Under the pieces are notes generated by a model that made no database searches, had not been told where the DNA came from, and saw only the letters and a list, made by a program, of their open reading frames with translations. From positions 1 to 20,603 of IMG/VR virus record IMGVR_UViG_3300027976_000262: a DNA stretch of 20,603 bases, one strand, 5' to 3'. The DNA comes from a virus. The position numbers and the translations under genes were made by a program. Position 1 is the first letter of the stretch, and each line of letters opens with the position of its first letter. Of the stretch, positions 15,810-20,603 are shown piece after piece.

Positions 15810-16699
15810 CCCGCACAGTCGGCTTGCACCCGGATTTCACTGAGCCGTTACCTACGGGCCTGACGCACGTACGGATCTGGGACGCGGGGGCCGCTTGGTG
15901 CCAGATCCATACCGCGCCGGGCGTGTACAACTGGGATCGTCTGGACGAACTGGTCGCTAAGTCGCAAGGGAAACACGTCACGTACGTGATCAGCGGCTGC
16001 CCGCGTTGGGCGGCCAAATACCCGGACCAGCCACACGCCGCACCTTGGCTCGGACCGGGCACTAACTCGGTGCCGTTCGACCTCCGGATTTTCTACGATT
16101 TCGTGGGTCTACTGGCCTCCCGGTACAAGGGCAAGATCCAAGCGTACGAGGTCTGGAACGAACCGCAACTGGTGGACTTCCTGTACCCGTACACCACTGC
16201 GCAGTGTAACGCTCTGGCGCTCATGACCGAGCGCGCCTACGAGATCGTGAAAGCGGCCGACCCTGCCGCGTTCGTGCTTGCCGCTTCGGTCCTGCCTCGG
16301 AAGTCCAGCGGCGGTATGCGGCGTGCACGTAGATACTTGCGTGCTTTGCGACGCCGGGACTGGCCGGTCGACGCGATGACTTGCCACATCTACCCGGAGG
16401 TCGGGAGGGGCGCTCACCGTTGGGCGTGGATGCTCCGCCGTACAGTGGCGCAGATGCGGAGGCTCGGAGCACCGAGCAGGCTCTGGATCACGGAGACCAC
16501 TTACGGGTTGCTCGGCCCGGTGATCCCGGAAGACAAGGCACGGCAATTGGTCGCCGATACGTACGCGGCCGCTGGTGGCAAGTTCCTCTACTGGTACGCA
16601 GCAAACCGGCCCGACTTGGGTGGTCTGCAAGTCGTCACGACGGTAGGTACGCAGTCAGCCGCATGGCTGACCGCCACCAACGAAAGGACAAAACAATGA
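15806..16699 (+). CDS. clan GH-A-like glycoside hydrolase in the lysis cassette
   Basis: This predicted TIM-barrel glycosidase of 297 residues resembles the GH5/GH39-like part of clan GH-A. It has WDAGAAW near the N-terminus and YEVWNEP (residues 114-120) with the acid/base Glu119 preceded by Asn, the hallmark of the clan. HIYPEVG (194-200) follows, and WITETTYG (227-234) gives the candidate nucleophile Glu230. There is no signal peptide or membrane anchor, so it would need the holin to reach the wall. It lies between holin and peptidase endolysin with ATGA overlaps on both sides, so it is almost certainly a lysis enzyme. The substrate may be the galactan, arabinan or another secondary wall polymer of the host. 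Peptidoglycan is less usual for this clan. Confidence 0.78.
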   Translation: MTRTVGLHPDFTEPLPTGLTHVRIWDAGAAWCQIHTAPGVYNWDRLDELVAKSQGKHVTYVISGCPRWAAKYPDQPHAAPWLGPGTNSVPFDLRIFYDFVGLLASRYKGKIQAYEVWNEPQLVDFLYPYTTAQCNALALMTERAYEIVKAADPAAFVLAASVLPRKSSGGMRRARRYLRALRRRDWPVDAMTCHIYPEVGRGAHRWAWMLRRTVAQMRRLGAPSRLWITETTYGLLGPVIPEDKARQLVADTYAAAGGKFLYWYAANRPDLGGLQVVTTVGTQSAAWLTATNERTKQ

Positions 16700-17181
16700 A
16701 GTGGAAACTGGTGGAAGGCGGGGTTACTCTCCGCGCACAACTGGACGCACGATTCCCGGGCAGGGACAGGTCCAGCGACGGCAGTATCGGCGACTCCGAG
16801 CACGCATCGAGGAGCAGTTACCACAACCCGGACAGTCGCGGGTGGGTCCGCGCACTGGATATTGATGAGAACTTCGGCCGTGGCAAGTGGCGCCGGGGCC
16901 GCAACGGTAAGCACCTCGCGAAGCAACTGATCCAGTACGCCGCTTCTGGCCTGCCGGGTAGTGACCGTGTCTTGCACGTCGTGTACGAGGACAAGGTCGC
17001 CAGCGGGACGTACAAGTCGTCGTGGTGGAAGTTCCGTGGCAGCGGGTACGGGCACACGCAACACATCCACATCTCTTTCACACCGGCTGCTGAGAAGAAC
17101 GGCGCGCTGTGGCCGTTGCCCATCTTAGGTAAGCGGTTGAAAACCCGGCTTACTTGGTGGAGACGACTGAGGGCTGCTTAG
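16696..17181 (+). CDS. endolysin, M15-like zinc peptidase
   Basis: This is the likely peptidoglycan cross-link or stem-peptide hydrolase. From ATG 16696 (AAAGGA 16684-16689, overlapping the glycosidase stop) it has 161 residues. The M15/VanY-like motifs are visible: SSYHNPDSRGWVRALDID (residues 40-57) with candidate zinc ligands His43 and Asp55 or Asp57, and HTQHIHISF (120-128) with His123/His125. It ends in a basic tail (KRLKTRLTWWRRLRAA) instead of a recognisable wall-binding domain; the tail may bind the envelope by charge. Export needs the holin. The frame is open further upstream, but that part overlaps the glycosidase in another frame. Confidence 0.87.
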   Translation: MKWKLVEGGVTLRAQLDARFPGRDRSSDGSIGDSEHASRSSYHNPDSRGWVRALDIDENFGRGKWRRGRNGKHLAKQLIQYAASGLPGSDRVLHVVYEDKVASGTYKSSWWKFRGSGYGHTQHIHISFTPAAEKNGALWPLPILGKRLKTRLTWWRRLRAA

Positions 17182-17408
17182 TGGGTTTGGCTGCGGAGTT
17201 GGACGCCGCGAAACTCGTCCCTTTGAGGTGCACGGTCTGTAAGGCGTTGGCCTTGCTGGTGGAACCTGACCGGGGTGCGTTGGTGCTCGCGATCGAGGAT
17301 CGCGCTTTGAGCATCTCCCGGATTTCGTTGGTCTGTGGTGACAACGGGGTCGTGGTGGGTAAGGGCGCGCTGTACGCTCACCGTAGCGGGCTGTGTCCCA
17401 AACCATGA
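17181..17408 (+). CDS. small zinc-stapled helix-turn-helix protein
   Basis: This 75-residue frame starts at GTG 17181, sharing a base with the endolysin stop (TAGTG), behind GAGGG (17169-17173). The frame also has TTG 17154 and GTG 17157, but these lack the spacing. The product has CTVC (C17, C20) at the start and HRSGLC (H67, C72) at the end. Between them two helices plus a LSISRISLVCGDNGVVVGKGAL turn region resemble the 'start without, A-x-x-L-x-x-x-G-x-x-V-S' layout of small actinophage proteins in which CxxC and HxxxxC staple a helix-turn-helix. It may bind DNA and act as a regulator or packaging/replication helper. Target unknown. Confidence 0.6.
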   Translation: MGLAAELDAAKLVPLRCTVCKALALLVEPDRGALVLAIEDRALSISRISLVCGDNGVVVGKGALYAHRSGLCPKP

Positions 17409-18169
17409 CGCTGGCCAGCGGTTTGGGGTTGCTAGTCCCGGCTCCTCCGCGCGTCCTGACCTTAGACATCGAGACCAGCCCGGCGTTGGCGTACGTCTGG
17501 GGTTTGTTCGATCAGAACGTCTCCACTTCGCAAGTGGTGGAGCCTTCCCGGATGTTGTGTTTCGCTGGTAAGTGGTTAGGTGAGAAGCGGCCGTTCTTCT
17601 ATTCGGAGCGTGCTGGTGGGAAGGAAGAGATGGTGGCTGCTGCGTGGGAGGCTCTGAACGACGCCGACATCGTGGTTGGTTACAACCACGTGCGGTTCGA
17701 CATCCCACACATGAATAGGGAGTTCCTGCTCGCTGGGTTGGTACCTCCGTCTCCTGTGTTGCACGTGGACCTGCTGACTGTGATGCGTCGCAATTTCAAA
17801 ATGCTGAGTAACAAACTCGGTTACGTGACGAGCGCTGTCGGGTTGGACTCGAAGTTGGAGACTGGCGGGATGGAACTGTGGAACCGGGTCATGGCTGGTG
17901 ACGAGAAGGCTTGGGCGAAGTTCCGGCGTTACAACATCCAAGACGTCGTGATCACTGAGCAGTTGTTCTTGCTCCTGCAGCCTTGGATCAAAACTCCCCA
18001 TGCCGGTCTGTGGTCGGGCTCGATGTCGTCGTGTTACTCCTGCGGCTCTGGCGCTTTGGTGCCACATGGGTTGTCTCGTTCGAAGTCGAGTTCGTGGCCG
18101 TTGGTGCAGTGTTCCGGGTGTGGCGTTTGGGCGAAGGTCCTGCGCAACGGCGAGACGCGGCCGGTCTAG
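17405..18169 (+). CDS. DnaQ-like 3'-5' exonuclease with C-terminal zinc ribbon
   Basis: This predicted metal-dependent nuclease of the RNase H-like DEDD group has 254 residues from ATG 17405 (ATGA overlap with the HTH gene; an in-frame GTG at 17393 is the alternative). Catalytic acids are visible as LDIETSP (D21, E23), VGYNHVRFDIPH (D99) and YNIQDVVITEQL (D180). A zinc ribbon follows with CYSC (C210, C213) and CSGC (C236, C239), suggesting a nucleic-acid-binding tail. It could degrade host DNA or RNA, or process phage DNA ends. It is not attached to a polymerase here. It lies at the end of the late operon, unlike replication exonucleases. Confidence 0.83.
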   Translation: MTLASGLGLLVPAPPRVLTLDIETSPALAYVWGLFDQNVSTSQVVEPSRMLCFAGKWLGEKRPFFYSERAGGKEEMVAAAWEALNDADIVVGYNHVRFDIPHMNREFLLAGLVPPSPVLHVDLLTVMRRNFKMLSNKLGYVTSAVGLDSKLETGGMELWNRVMAGDEKAWAKFRRYNIQDVVITEQLFLLLQPWIKTPHAGLWSGSMSSCYSCGSGALVPHGLSRSKSSSWPLVQCSGCGVWAKVLRNGETRPV

Positions 18170-18399
18170 TGGCTGGGGTGCGGGTGCAGGTTGGTGAGGT
18201 GTCGGTCCGGTTCGATGGTGAGGTTTCGATCCGGGAGATCCGGGCTTTGCTGCGGTTGGCTACGTCTCTGAACCTCGCGTGTCTGGCTGAGGCTACGCCG
18301 GTCGAGGGCCCGAGTCAGGTTTTCGGGTTTGGCGCTCAGGTGGAGCGCTCGCCGGAGACGATCCTTTCGGAGGACTTGTCTTGGTATTTCGACGAGTGA
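18169..18399 (+). CDS. small protein at the end of the late operon
   Basis: This 76-residue frame starts at GTG 18169, overlapping the exonuclease stop (TAGTG as at the HTH gene). It begins with Val/Gly-rich strands (VAGVRVQVGEVSVRFDGEVS), then a helix with IREIRALLRLATSLNLACLAEA, and has an acidic end (ETILSEDLSWYFDE). There is no membrane segment or known motif. The frame is open further upstream inside the exonuclease gene, with no supported start there. I do not recognise it. The short distance and same overlap type suggest co-translation with the nuclease. Confidence 0.55.
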   Translation: MAGVRVQVGEVSVRFDGEVSIREIRALLRLATSLNLACLAEATPVEGPSQVFGFGAQVERSPETILSEDLSWYFDE

Positions 18400-18431
18400 G
18401 GGCCGTCTTGGGGTCTCCGAGGGCTTGAGGT

Positions 18432-18511
18432 CCTCCGGGGCCTGAGCGTGCCTGCCGGAGCCGCGAGGCTCCCGGAGGCGTTCTCCTTGCCCGTTCTCGG
18501 GTTGTTTTTTT
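18432..18511 (+). terminator. terminator of the late operon
   Basis: CCTCCGGG (18432-18439) pairs with CCCGGAGG (18471-18478). Inside lies an alternative stem GGAGCC/GGCTCC (18457-18462/18467-18472) capped by a GCGA tetraloop of GNRA type. A third short stem CCCG/CGGG (18490-18493/18498-18501) is followed directly by TTGTTTTTTT. This is the clearest U-tract in the window and probably ends late transcription 30-110 nt after the last late gene. Confidence 0.7.
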
Positions 18512-18518
18512 CTTGTGT

Positions 18519-18562
18519 GTGTTGGGGCTCCGATCGGCTGCGGCTGGTTGGGGCCCCAACAC
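18519..18562. other. large hairpin after the late terminator
   Basis: GTGTTGGGGC (18519-18528) pairs perfectly with GCCCCAACAC (18553-18562), with two more possible pairs inside and a loop of about 20 nt. It begins 8 nt after the T-tract and ends 6 nt before the tandem repeat. It could be a second terminator, or a cruciform-like DNA site between late genes and accessory cassettes. Confidence 0.5.
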
Positions 18563-18568
18563 TTGTGT

Positions 18569-18692
18569 CCGGGGCTGGTCTCATACTCGGTGATCCCTCG
18601 AAATCCGGGGATTAGGCGGGGATTCCGAGCCCGGGGCTGGTCTCATACTCGGTGATCCCTCGAAATCCGGGGATTAGGCGGGGATTCCGAGG
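18569..18692. repeat. 62-bp tandem repeat, two copies
   Basis: Copies at 18569-18630 and 18631-18692 differ only in their last base. Each can fold: CTCGG (18586-18590) with CCGAG (18625-18629), and ATCCC (18593-18597) with GGGAT (18619-18623). Each also holds GGGGATT twice, 11 bp apart (18607-18613 and 18618-18624), about one helical turn, plus inverted GATCCC and AATCC. This looks like a protein-binding array (operator, or origin or recombination site). It has no spacers and no open frame of note. Confidence 0.8.
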
Positions 18693-18694
18693 TC

Positions 18695-18798
18695 CGACGC
18701 GCCGGGAGGGGATTGGTGTTAGGGGTCCGGGTTCCCGTATGGTAGGCTGTCCCTAACAGGTCGCGAGGGGTCGTGGCCGCAAATCAAGGGAGAACCAA
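18695..18798 (+). repeat. promoter-leader repeat, copy 1
   Basis: This is the first of three near-identical repeats of about 105 bp, running from CGACGCGCCGGGAGG through the promoter and leader to the base before ATG 18799. It shares the blocks ATTGGTGTTAGGGGTCCGGG and CCTAACAGGTCGCGAGGGG with the copies at 19443 and 20404. The middle 19 bp vary most between copies. The leader end (CAAATCAAGGGAGAACC) has one base more than in the other two. Confidence 0.85.
18717..18758 (+). promoter_or_regulatory. promoter P1 with inverted-repeat operator
   Basis: The extended -10 is TG-G-TAGGCT (18740-18748), with a weak -35-like TTAGGG (18719-18724) 18 nt upstream. The predicted start is near 18755, giving a leader of about 44 nt with AAGGGAG (18786-18792). 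TGTTAGGG (18717-18724) and CCCTAACA (18751-18758) form an inverted repeat whose centres are 34 bp apart, about three turns. They cover the -35 and the start point, the layout of a repressor-controlled promoter. Confidence 0.6.
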
Positions 18799-19083
18799 AT
18801 GAACAAGCACACAGCAACCAACCCGACCACCGGCCGGGTCTACACGCGGAACAGCAAGACCCGCACCTACAGCCACGTCGTGGTTGCGGACTTCTACTAC
18901 ACTGACGGCCGAGTCGCGGCAGTGGTCCTCGGCGGCCAGTACGACGCACCTCAGTTCGGGACTTGGACCAGCCGGCTCGACCTCGCGGAGAAGGCGATGC
19001 GGAAGTTGACCTCCGATTTTGGGGTTCTCCCTTTGGACATCGCGAAGTTCGAAGTCCAAATCTTGGAAGCGGAGGTGGCGTGA
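18799..19083 (+). CDS. small unknown protein, first gene of cassette 1
   Basis: This 94-residue protein starts at ATG 18799 behind the conserved AAGGGAG leader. It opens with a polar stretch, then GRVYTRNSKTRTYSHVVV (residues about 12-29), a pattern I associate with small unknown actinophage proteins (YTRxSxRTYxHVVV). Strands (ADFYYTDGRVAAVVLGGQY) follow, then a helix (RLDLAEKAMRKLTSDFG) and a closing strand. It has no membrane segment or catalytic motif and is a small cytoplasmic alpha/beta protein. The stop overlaps the next start (TGATG). Function unknown; an early host-acting or regulatory role is only a guess from the promoter arrangement. Confidence 0.75.
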   Translation: MNKHTATNPTTGRVYTRNSKTRTYSHVVVADFYYTDGRVAAVVLGGQYDAPQFGTWTSRLDLAEKAMRKLTSDFGVLPLDIAKFEVQILEAEVA

Positions 19084-19382
19084 TGCGCTCGGACCGCTCG
19101 ATTCTGGAAGCGGTAGCGGCGGATCGGGAGTTGGTTCTGAAGGACGCGGCAGCGTCGCTTCAGAACTGGCGCATGGTGTGCGTTTCTTGGCACTCCCGGG
19201 GCGTTGTGGCAGTCTGCCGGAACAACGCCAACGAGGACGTGTCCGTCGAGTTCCACGAGAACGACGGCCACTACTACGTCCGGTTGTTGCACGGACGCCG
19301 GCTCGTCGCGTGGACAGAGTTCGGTGGGCTCGTGTCCCACGACGCGATCGTCGCTGCAGTCCTCGGCTACTTGGACGTCTAG
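19083..19382 (+). CDS. small unknown protein, second gene of cassette 1
   Basis: This 99-residue protein has its ATG overlapping the previous stop and GGAGG at 19071-19075 (spacing 7). The frame is open upstream, but there it only shadows the preceding gene. An N-terminal helix (MRSDRSILEAVAADRELVLKDAA) is followed by WRMVCVSWHSRGVVAVCR and further strands (DVSVEFHENDGHYYVRLLHG), and ends in a helix with SHDAIVAAVLGYLDV. The order of helix, beta sheet and C-terminal helix, and the length, resemble the second gene of the next cassette (19849-20133). I do not recognise a family. Terminator T1 follows 15 nt after the stop. Confidence 0.7.
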   Translation: MRSDRSILEAVAADRELVLKDAAASLQNWRMVCVSWHSRGVVAVCRNNANEDVSVEFHENDGHYYVRLLHGRRLVAWTEFGGLVSHDAIVAAVLGYLDV

Positions 19383-19397
19383 TACCAGTTCGGCACG

Positions 19398-19425
19398 GGA
19401 GGGTCGCCCAGACGGGCGGCCCTCC
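19398..19425 (+). terminator. terminator of cassette 1
   Basis: GGAGGGTCGCCC (19398-19409) pairs with GGGCGGCCCTCC (19414-19425), 12 bp with one G-U, with an AGAC loop. Only TT follows, so the U-tract is weak. It lies 15 nt after the stop and just before promoter P2. It is closely similar to the hairpin at 20357. Confidence 0.7.
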
Positions 19426-19442
19426 TTCCGTATGTCCGGGCT

Positions 19443-19546
19443 CGACACGCCAGCAGGGGGATTGGTGTTAGGGGTCCGGGTCCCGGGATGATAAACTGTT
19501 CCTAACAGGTCGCGAGGGGTCGTGGCCGCTAACAAGGGAGAATCAA
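19443..19546 (+). repeat. promoter-leader repeat, copy 2
   Basis: This copy of the 18695 repeat ends at the base before ATG 19547. Its 5' block is the most divergent (CGACACGCCAGCAGG), and its -10 is TAAACT instead of TAGGCT. Its leader is identical to copy 3 from the CCTAACA block to the ATG. Confidence 0.85.
19466..19507 (+). promoter_or_regulatory. promoter P2 with inverted-repeat operator
   Basis: The extended -10 is TG-A-TAAACT (19489-19497), with TTAGGG (19468-19473) 18 nt upstream. Left arm TGTTAGGG is at 19466-19473. The right arm is TCCTAACA (19500-19507), one mismatch from perfect. The A-rich -10 should make this the strongest of the three promoters, and the imperfect arm may weaken repression. 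Both are inferences. Confidence 0.6.
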
Positions 19547-19852
19547 ATGAACAGAGCACTCACCGGGCTCACCGGGTCCACCAGCGAGGCCAACAACCAA
19601 ACACTGCTCGACGCACTCAGGATCGGCCGGTACCTCCAGTGCCGCGCCGCCGAGATCGGCAACACGATCGACATGAAAGCACTGAACACCGTGATCAACG
19701 AGATCGTGGCCGAGTTGCTCGTACGATTCCCACAGGCTGCGGACATCCTCGAGGCTTGGGAGGACGACCTCGACGATCTGCGTCCGATGTCTCGGGTCAT
19801 CCAGTCGTTCGTGTCGGGTCTGCTCGGCGACCGTGTCAGTGGTGTCGCATGA
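19547..19852 (+). CDS. small helical unknown protein, first gene of cassette 2
   Basis: This 101-residue protein starts at ATG 19547 with the leader AAGGGAG. It is almost wholly helical by composition: NNQTLLDALRIGRYLQCRAA, then MKALNTVINEIVAELLVRFP, then ADILEAWEDDLDDLRPM, ending SFVSGLLGDR. The acidic EAWEDDLDDL patch (about residues 69-78) may be an interaction surface. It is not similar by eye to the first gene of cassette 1 although it occupies the same slot. The stop overlaps the next start (ATGA). Function unknown. Confidence 0.75.
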   Translation: MNRALTGLTGSTSEANNQTLLDALRIGRYLQCRAAEIGNTIDMKALNTVINEIVAELLVRFPQAADILEAWEDDLDDLRPMSRVIQSFVSGLLGDRVSGVA

Positions 19853-20133
19853 GCGCCGACCGGGGCCGGCCGGAGGTCCTCGACGTTGTCGAGGCCCTCG
19901 AGTTCGACCACAAACTGAAAGTTGCACGTCGGATCTCGGACACCGAGATATTCGCTGTCACGCGACCCGGGACGGACGTGTTGGTGCTCCTCACGGACAC
20001 CGGCCATTCCATAACCGTCGAGGCTTGGGACGGAGCCCAACTGTTCGAGACGTCATCAGTCCCCGGGCTCGGGTGTTACACTCCTGAGTTCGTTGCCAGT
20101 CTGGTAGTGCGCTACTTCGAAGACCTGTCATGA
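19849..20133 (+). CDS. small unknown protein, second gene of cassette 2
   Basis: This 94-residue protein has its ATG overlapping the previous stop, without a strong Shine-Dalgarno, so it is probably translationally coupled. The frame upstream is open but shadows the preceding gene. The helix RPEVLDVVEALEFDHKLKVARR is followed by strands (EIFAVTRPGTDVLVLLTDTGHS; TVEAWDGAQLFETSS) and a terminal helix (TPEFVASLVVRYFEDLS). Same size, element order and end pattern as the second gene of cassette 1 (19083-19382) suggest distant paralogy. No known family recognised. Confidence 0.7.
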   Translation: MSADRGRPEVLDVVEALEFDHKLKVARRISDTEIFAVTRPGTDVLVLLTDTGHSITVEAWDGAQLFETSSVPGLGCYTPEFVASLVVRYFEDLS

Positions 20134-20342
20134 ACAAACGCCAGCGCTCCGGGCTCCGGGCTCTATTCATCCAACGCAAAGCCATCGAAGAGTTTGGGAC
20201 CCCGGACTGGGTCACGTACCCAGAAGCGTCCCACTTGTGCGAGCACTTCCGGTCCAAGAAGGACAAATACGCCGGCTGGACCTCGTCGAACAGCGCCGTG
20301 CGCAGGCTGGACGTGTGCATGTACATAGCGCGCAACTCGTAA
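20130..20342 (+). CDS. small basic unknown protein, third gene of cassette 2
   Basis: This 70-residue protein overlaps the previous stop (ATGA). It has a basic N-terminus (MNKRQRSGLRALFIQRKA), a middle with TPDWVTYPEASHLCEHFRSKKDKYAGW, and a C-terminal helix with RRLDVCMYIARNS. The charge and helices would fit binding to nucleic acid or an acidic partner. Two cysteines (one each in LCEH and DVCM) are not arranged as a zinc site. I do not recognise it. Cassette 1 has no third gene. The terminator at 20357 follows. Confidence 0.65.
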   Translation: MNKRQRSGLRALFIQRKAIEEFGTPDWVTYPEASHLCEHFRSKKDKYAGWTSSNSAVRRLDVCMYIARNS

Positions 20343-20356
20343 CAACGCTCGCCACA

Positions 20357-20386
20357 GGAGGGGCTGCCCGTTTGGGCGGTCCCTCC
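20357..20386 (+). terminator. terminator of cassette 2
   Basis: GGAGGGGCTGCCC (20357-20369) pairs with GGGCGGTCCCTCC (20374-20386), 13 bp including two G-U, with a GTTT loop. No U-tract follows beyond single T residues. Sequence and placement match the cassette 1 hairpin, and the loops differ. Confidence 0.7.
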
Positions 20387-20403
20387 TCCTGCATACCCGG
20401 GTT

Positions 20404-20506
20404 CGACGCGCCGGGAGGGTATTGGTGTTAGGGGTCCGGGCTCTAATGTGGTAGGCTGACCCTAACAGGTCGCGAGGGGTCGTGGCCGCTAACAAGGGAG
20501 AATCAA
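20404..20506 (+). repeat. promoter-leader repeat, copy 3
   Basis: This copy of the 18695 repeat ends at the base before ATG 20507. Its 5' block CGACGCGCCGGGAGG is identical to copy 1, while its leader is identical to copy 2, so it is a mosaic of the two. Confidence 0.85.
20426..20467 (+). promoter_or_regulatory. promoter P3 with inverted-repeat operator
   Basis: The extended -10 is TG-G-TAGGCT (20449-20457), with TTAGGG (20428-20433) 18 nt upstream. Perfect arms TGTTAGGG (20426-20433) and CCCTAACA (20460-20467) are spaced exactly as in P1. It drives the gene starting at 20507. Confidence 0.6.
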
Positions 20507-20603
20507 ATGACAACATACGCAGCAAGCACACAAGACCGGGCGTTCCTCTTCGCTGACACGGTCGAGATCCTCGAGACCGAGGACCTCACAGTCCTCGTAA
20601 GCG
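20507..20603 (+). CDS. start of a further cassette gene (partial)
   Basis: This open frame starts at ATG 20507 with the conserved AAGGGAG leader and runs off the window after 32 codons. The visible part (MTTYAASTQDRAFLFADTVE, then acidic ILETEDLT and VLVS) is not similar by eye to the first proteins of the other cassettes. Too short for a call. Confidence 0.6.
   Translation, partial: MTTYAASTQDRAFLFADTVEILETEDLTVLVS

Noticed and set aside
17154-17180. TTG 17154 or GTG 17157 as start of the HTH gene
   Set aside because: No Shine-Dalgarno at proper distance and a longer overlap with the endolysin; GTG 17181 has GAGGG and a TAGTG junction like the next gene pair.
18569-18692. CRISPR array
   Set aside because: Two long direct copies without spacers.

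Overview
The window reads as one end of the genome of a long-tailed (siphovirus-type, HK97-fold) bacteriophage or prophage of an actinobacterium. All genes are on the + strand, tightly packed, and many are joined by ATGA, TGATG or TAGTG stop/start overlaps. The actinobacterial assignment rests on TAGGCT/TAAACT-type -10 boxes, frequent GTG starts, a P27-type small terminase, an r1t-like holin, an M15-like endolysin and a CxxC...HxxxxC helix-turn-helix protein of a kind common in actinophages. It is an inference. The host genus cannot be read from the sequence.

Layout. 48-2216: DNA packaging (small and large terminase, with a 54-residue protein between them). 2226-5751: tiny membrane protein, portal, prohead protease and major capsid protein; strong hairpins lie before and after the capsid gene. 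5850-7058: a GT-B glycosyltransferase inserted in the structural operon. 7084-9501: head-tail connector, tail terminator-like protein, major tail protein, a pair of tail-assembly chaperones linked by a -1 frameshift at CCCTTTG, and an HK97 gp10-like protein. 9503-15236: 1036-residue tape measure, minor tail protein, glycine-rich tail tip or fibre protein and a small fibre-associated protein. 15233-17181: lysis cassette (XhlA-like coiled-coil membrane protein, holin, clan GH-A-like glycosidase, peptidase endolysin). 17181-18399: zinc-stapled HTH protein, DnaQ-like exonuclease with a zinc ribbon, and a small unknown protein. The late operon ends in a terminator near 18432-18511.

18519-20603 has a different architecture. 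A large hairpin and a 62-bp tandem repeat are followed by three near-identical ~107-bp promoter/leader repeats. Each repeat carries an extended -10 promoter bracketed by an inverted repeat (TGTTAGGG...CCCTAACA) and a conserved leader with its own Shine-Dalgarno sequence. Each starts a short operon of small unknown genes, and the first two operons end in similar GC-rich terminator hairpins. This looks like a set of co-regulated accessory cassettes that could be gained or lost by recombination. It is the least explained part of the window, and the third operon runs off the end.

How it works together: the terminase pumps DNA through the portal into a protease-matured capsid; connector, tail and tip proteins build the virion; the glycosyltransferase may decorate it; the lysis cassette opens a complex envelope; and the right-hand cassettes probably act on the host under one shared regulator.
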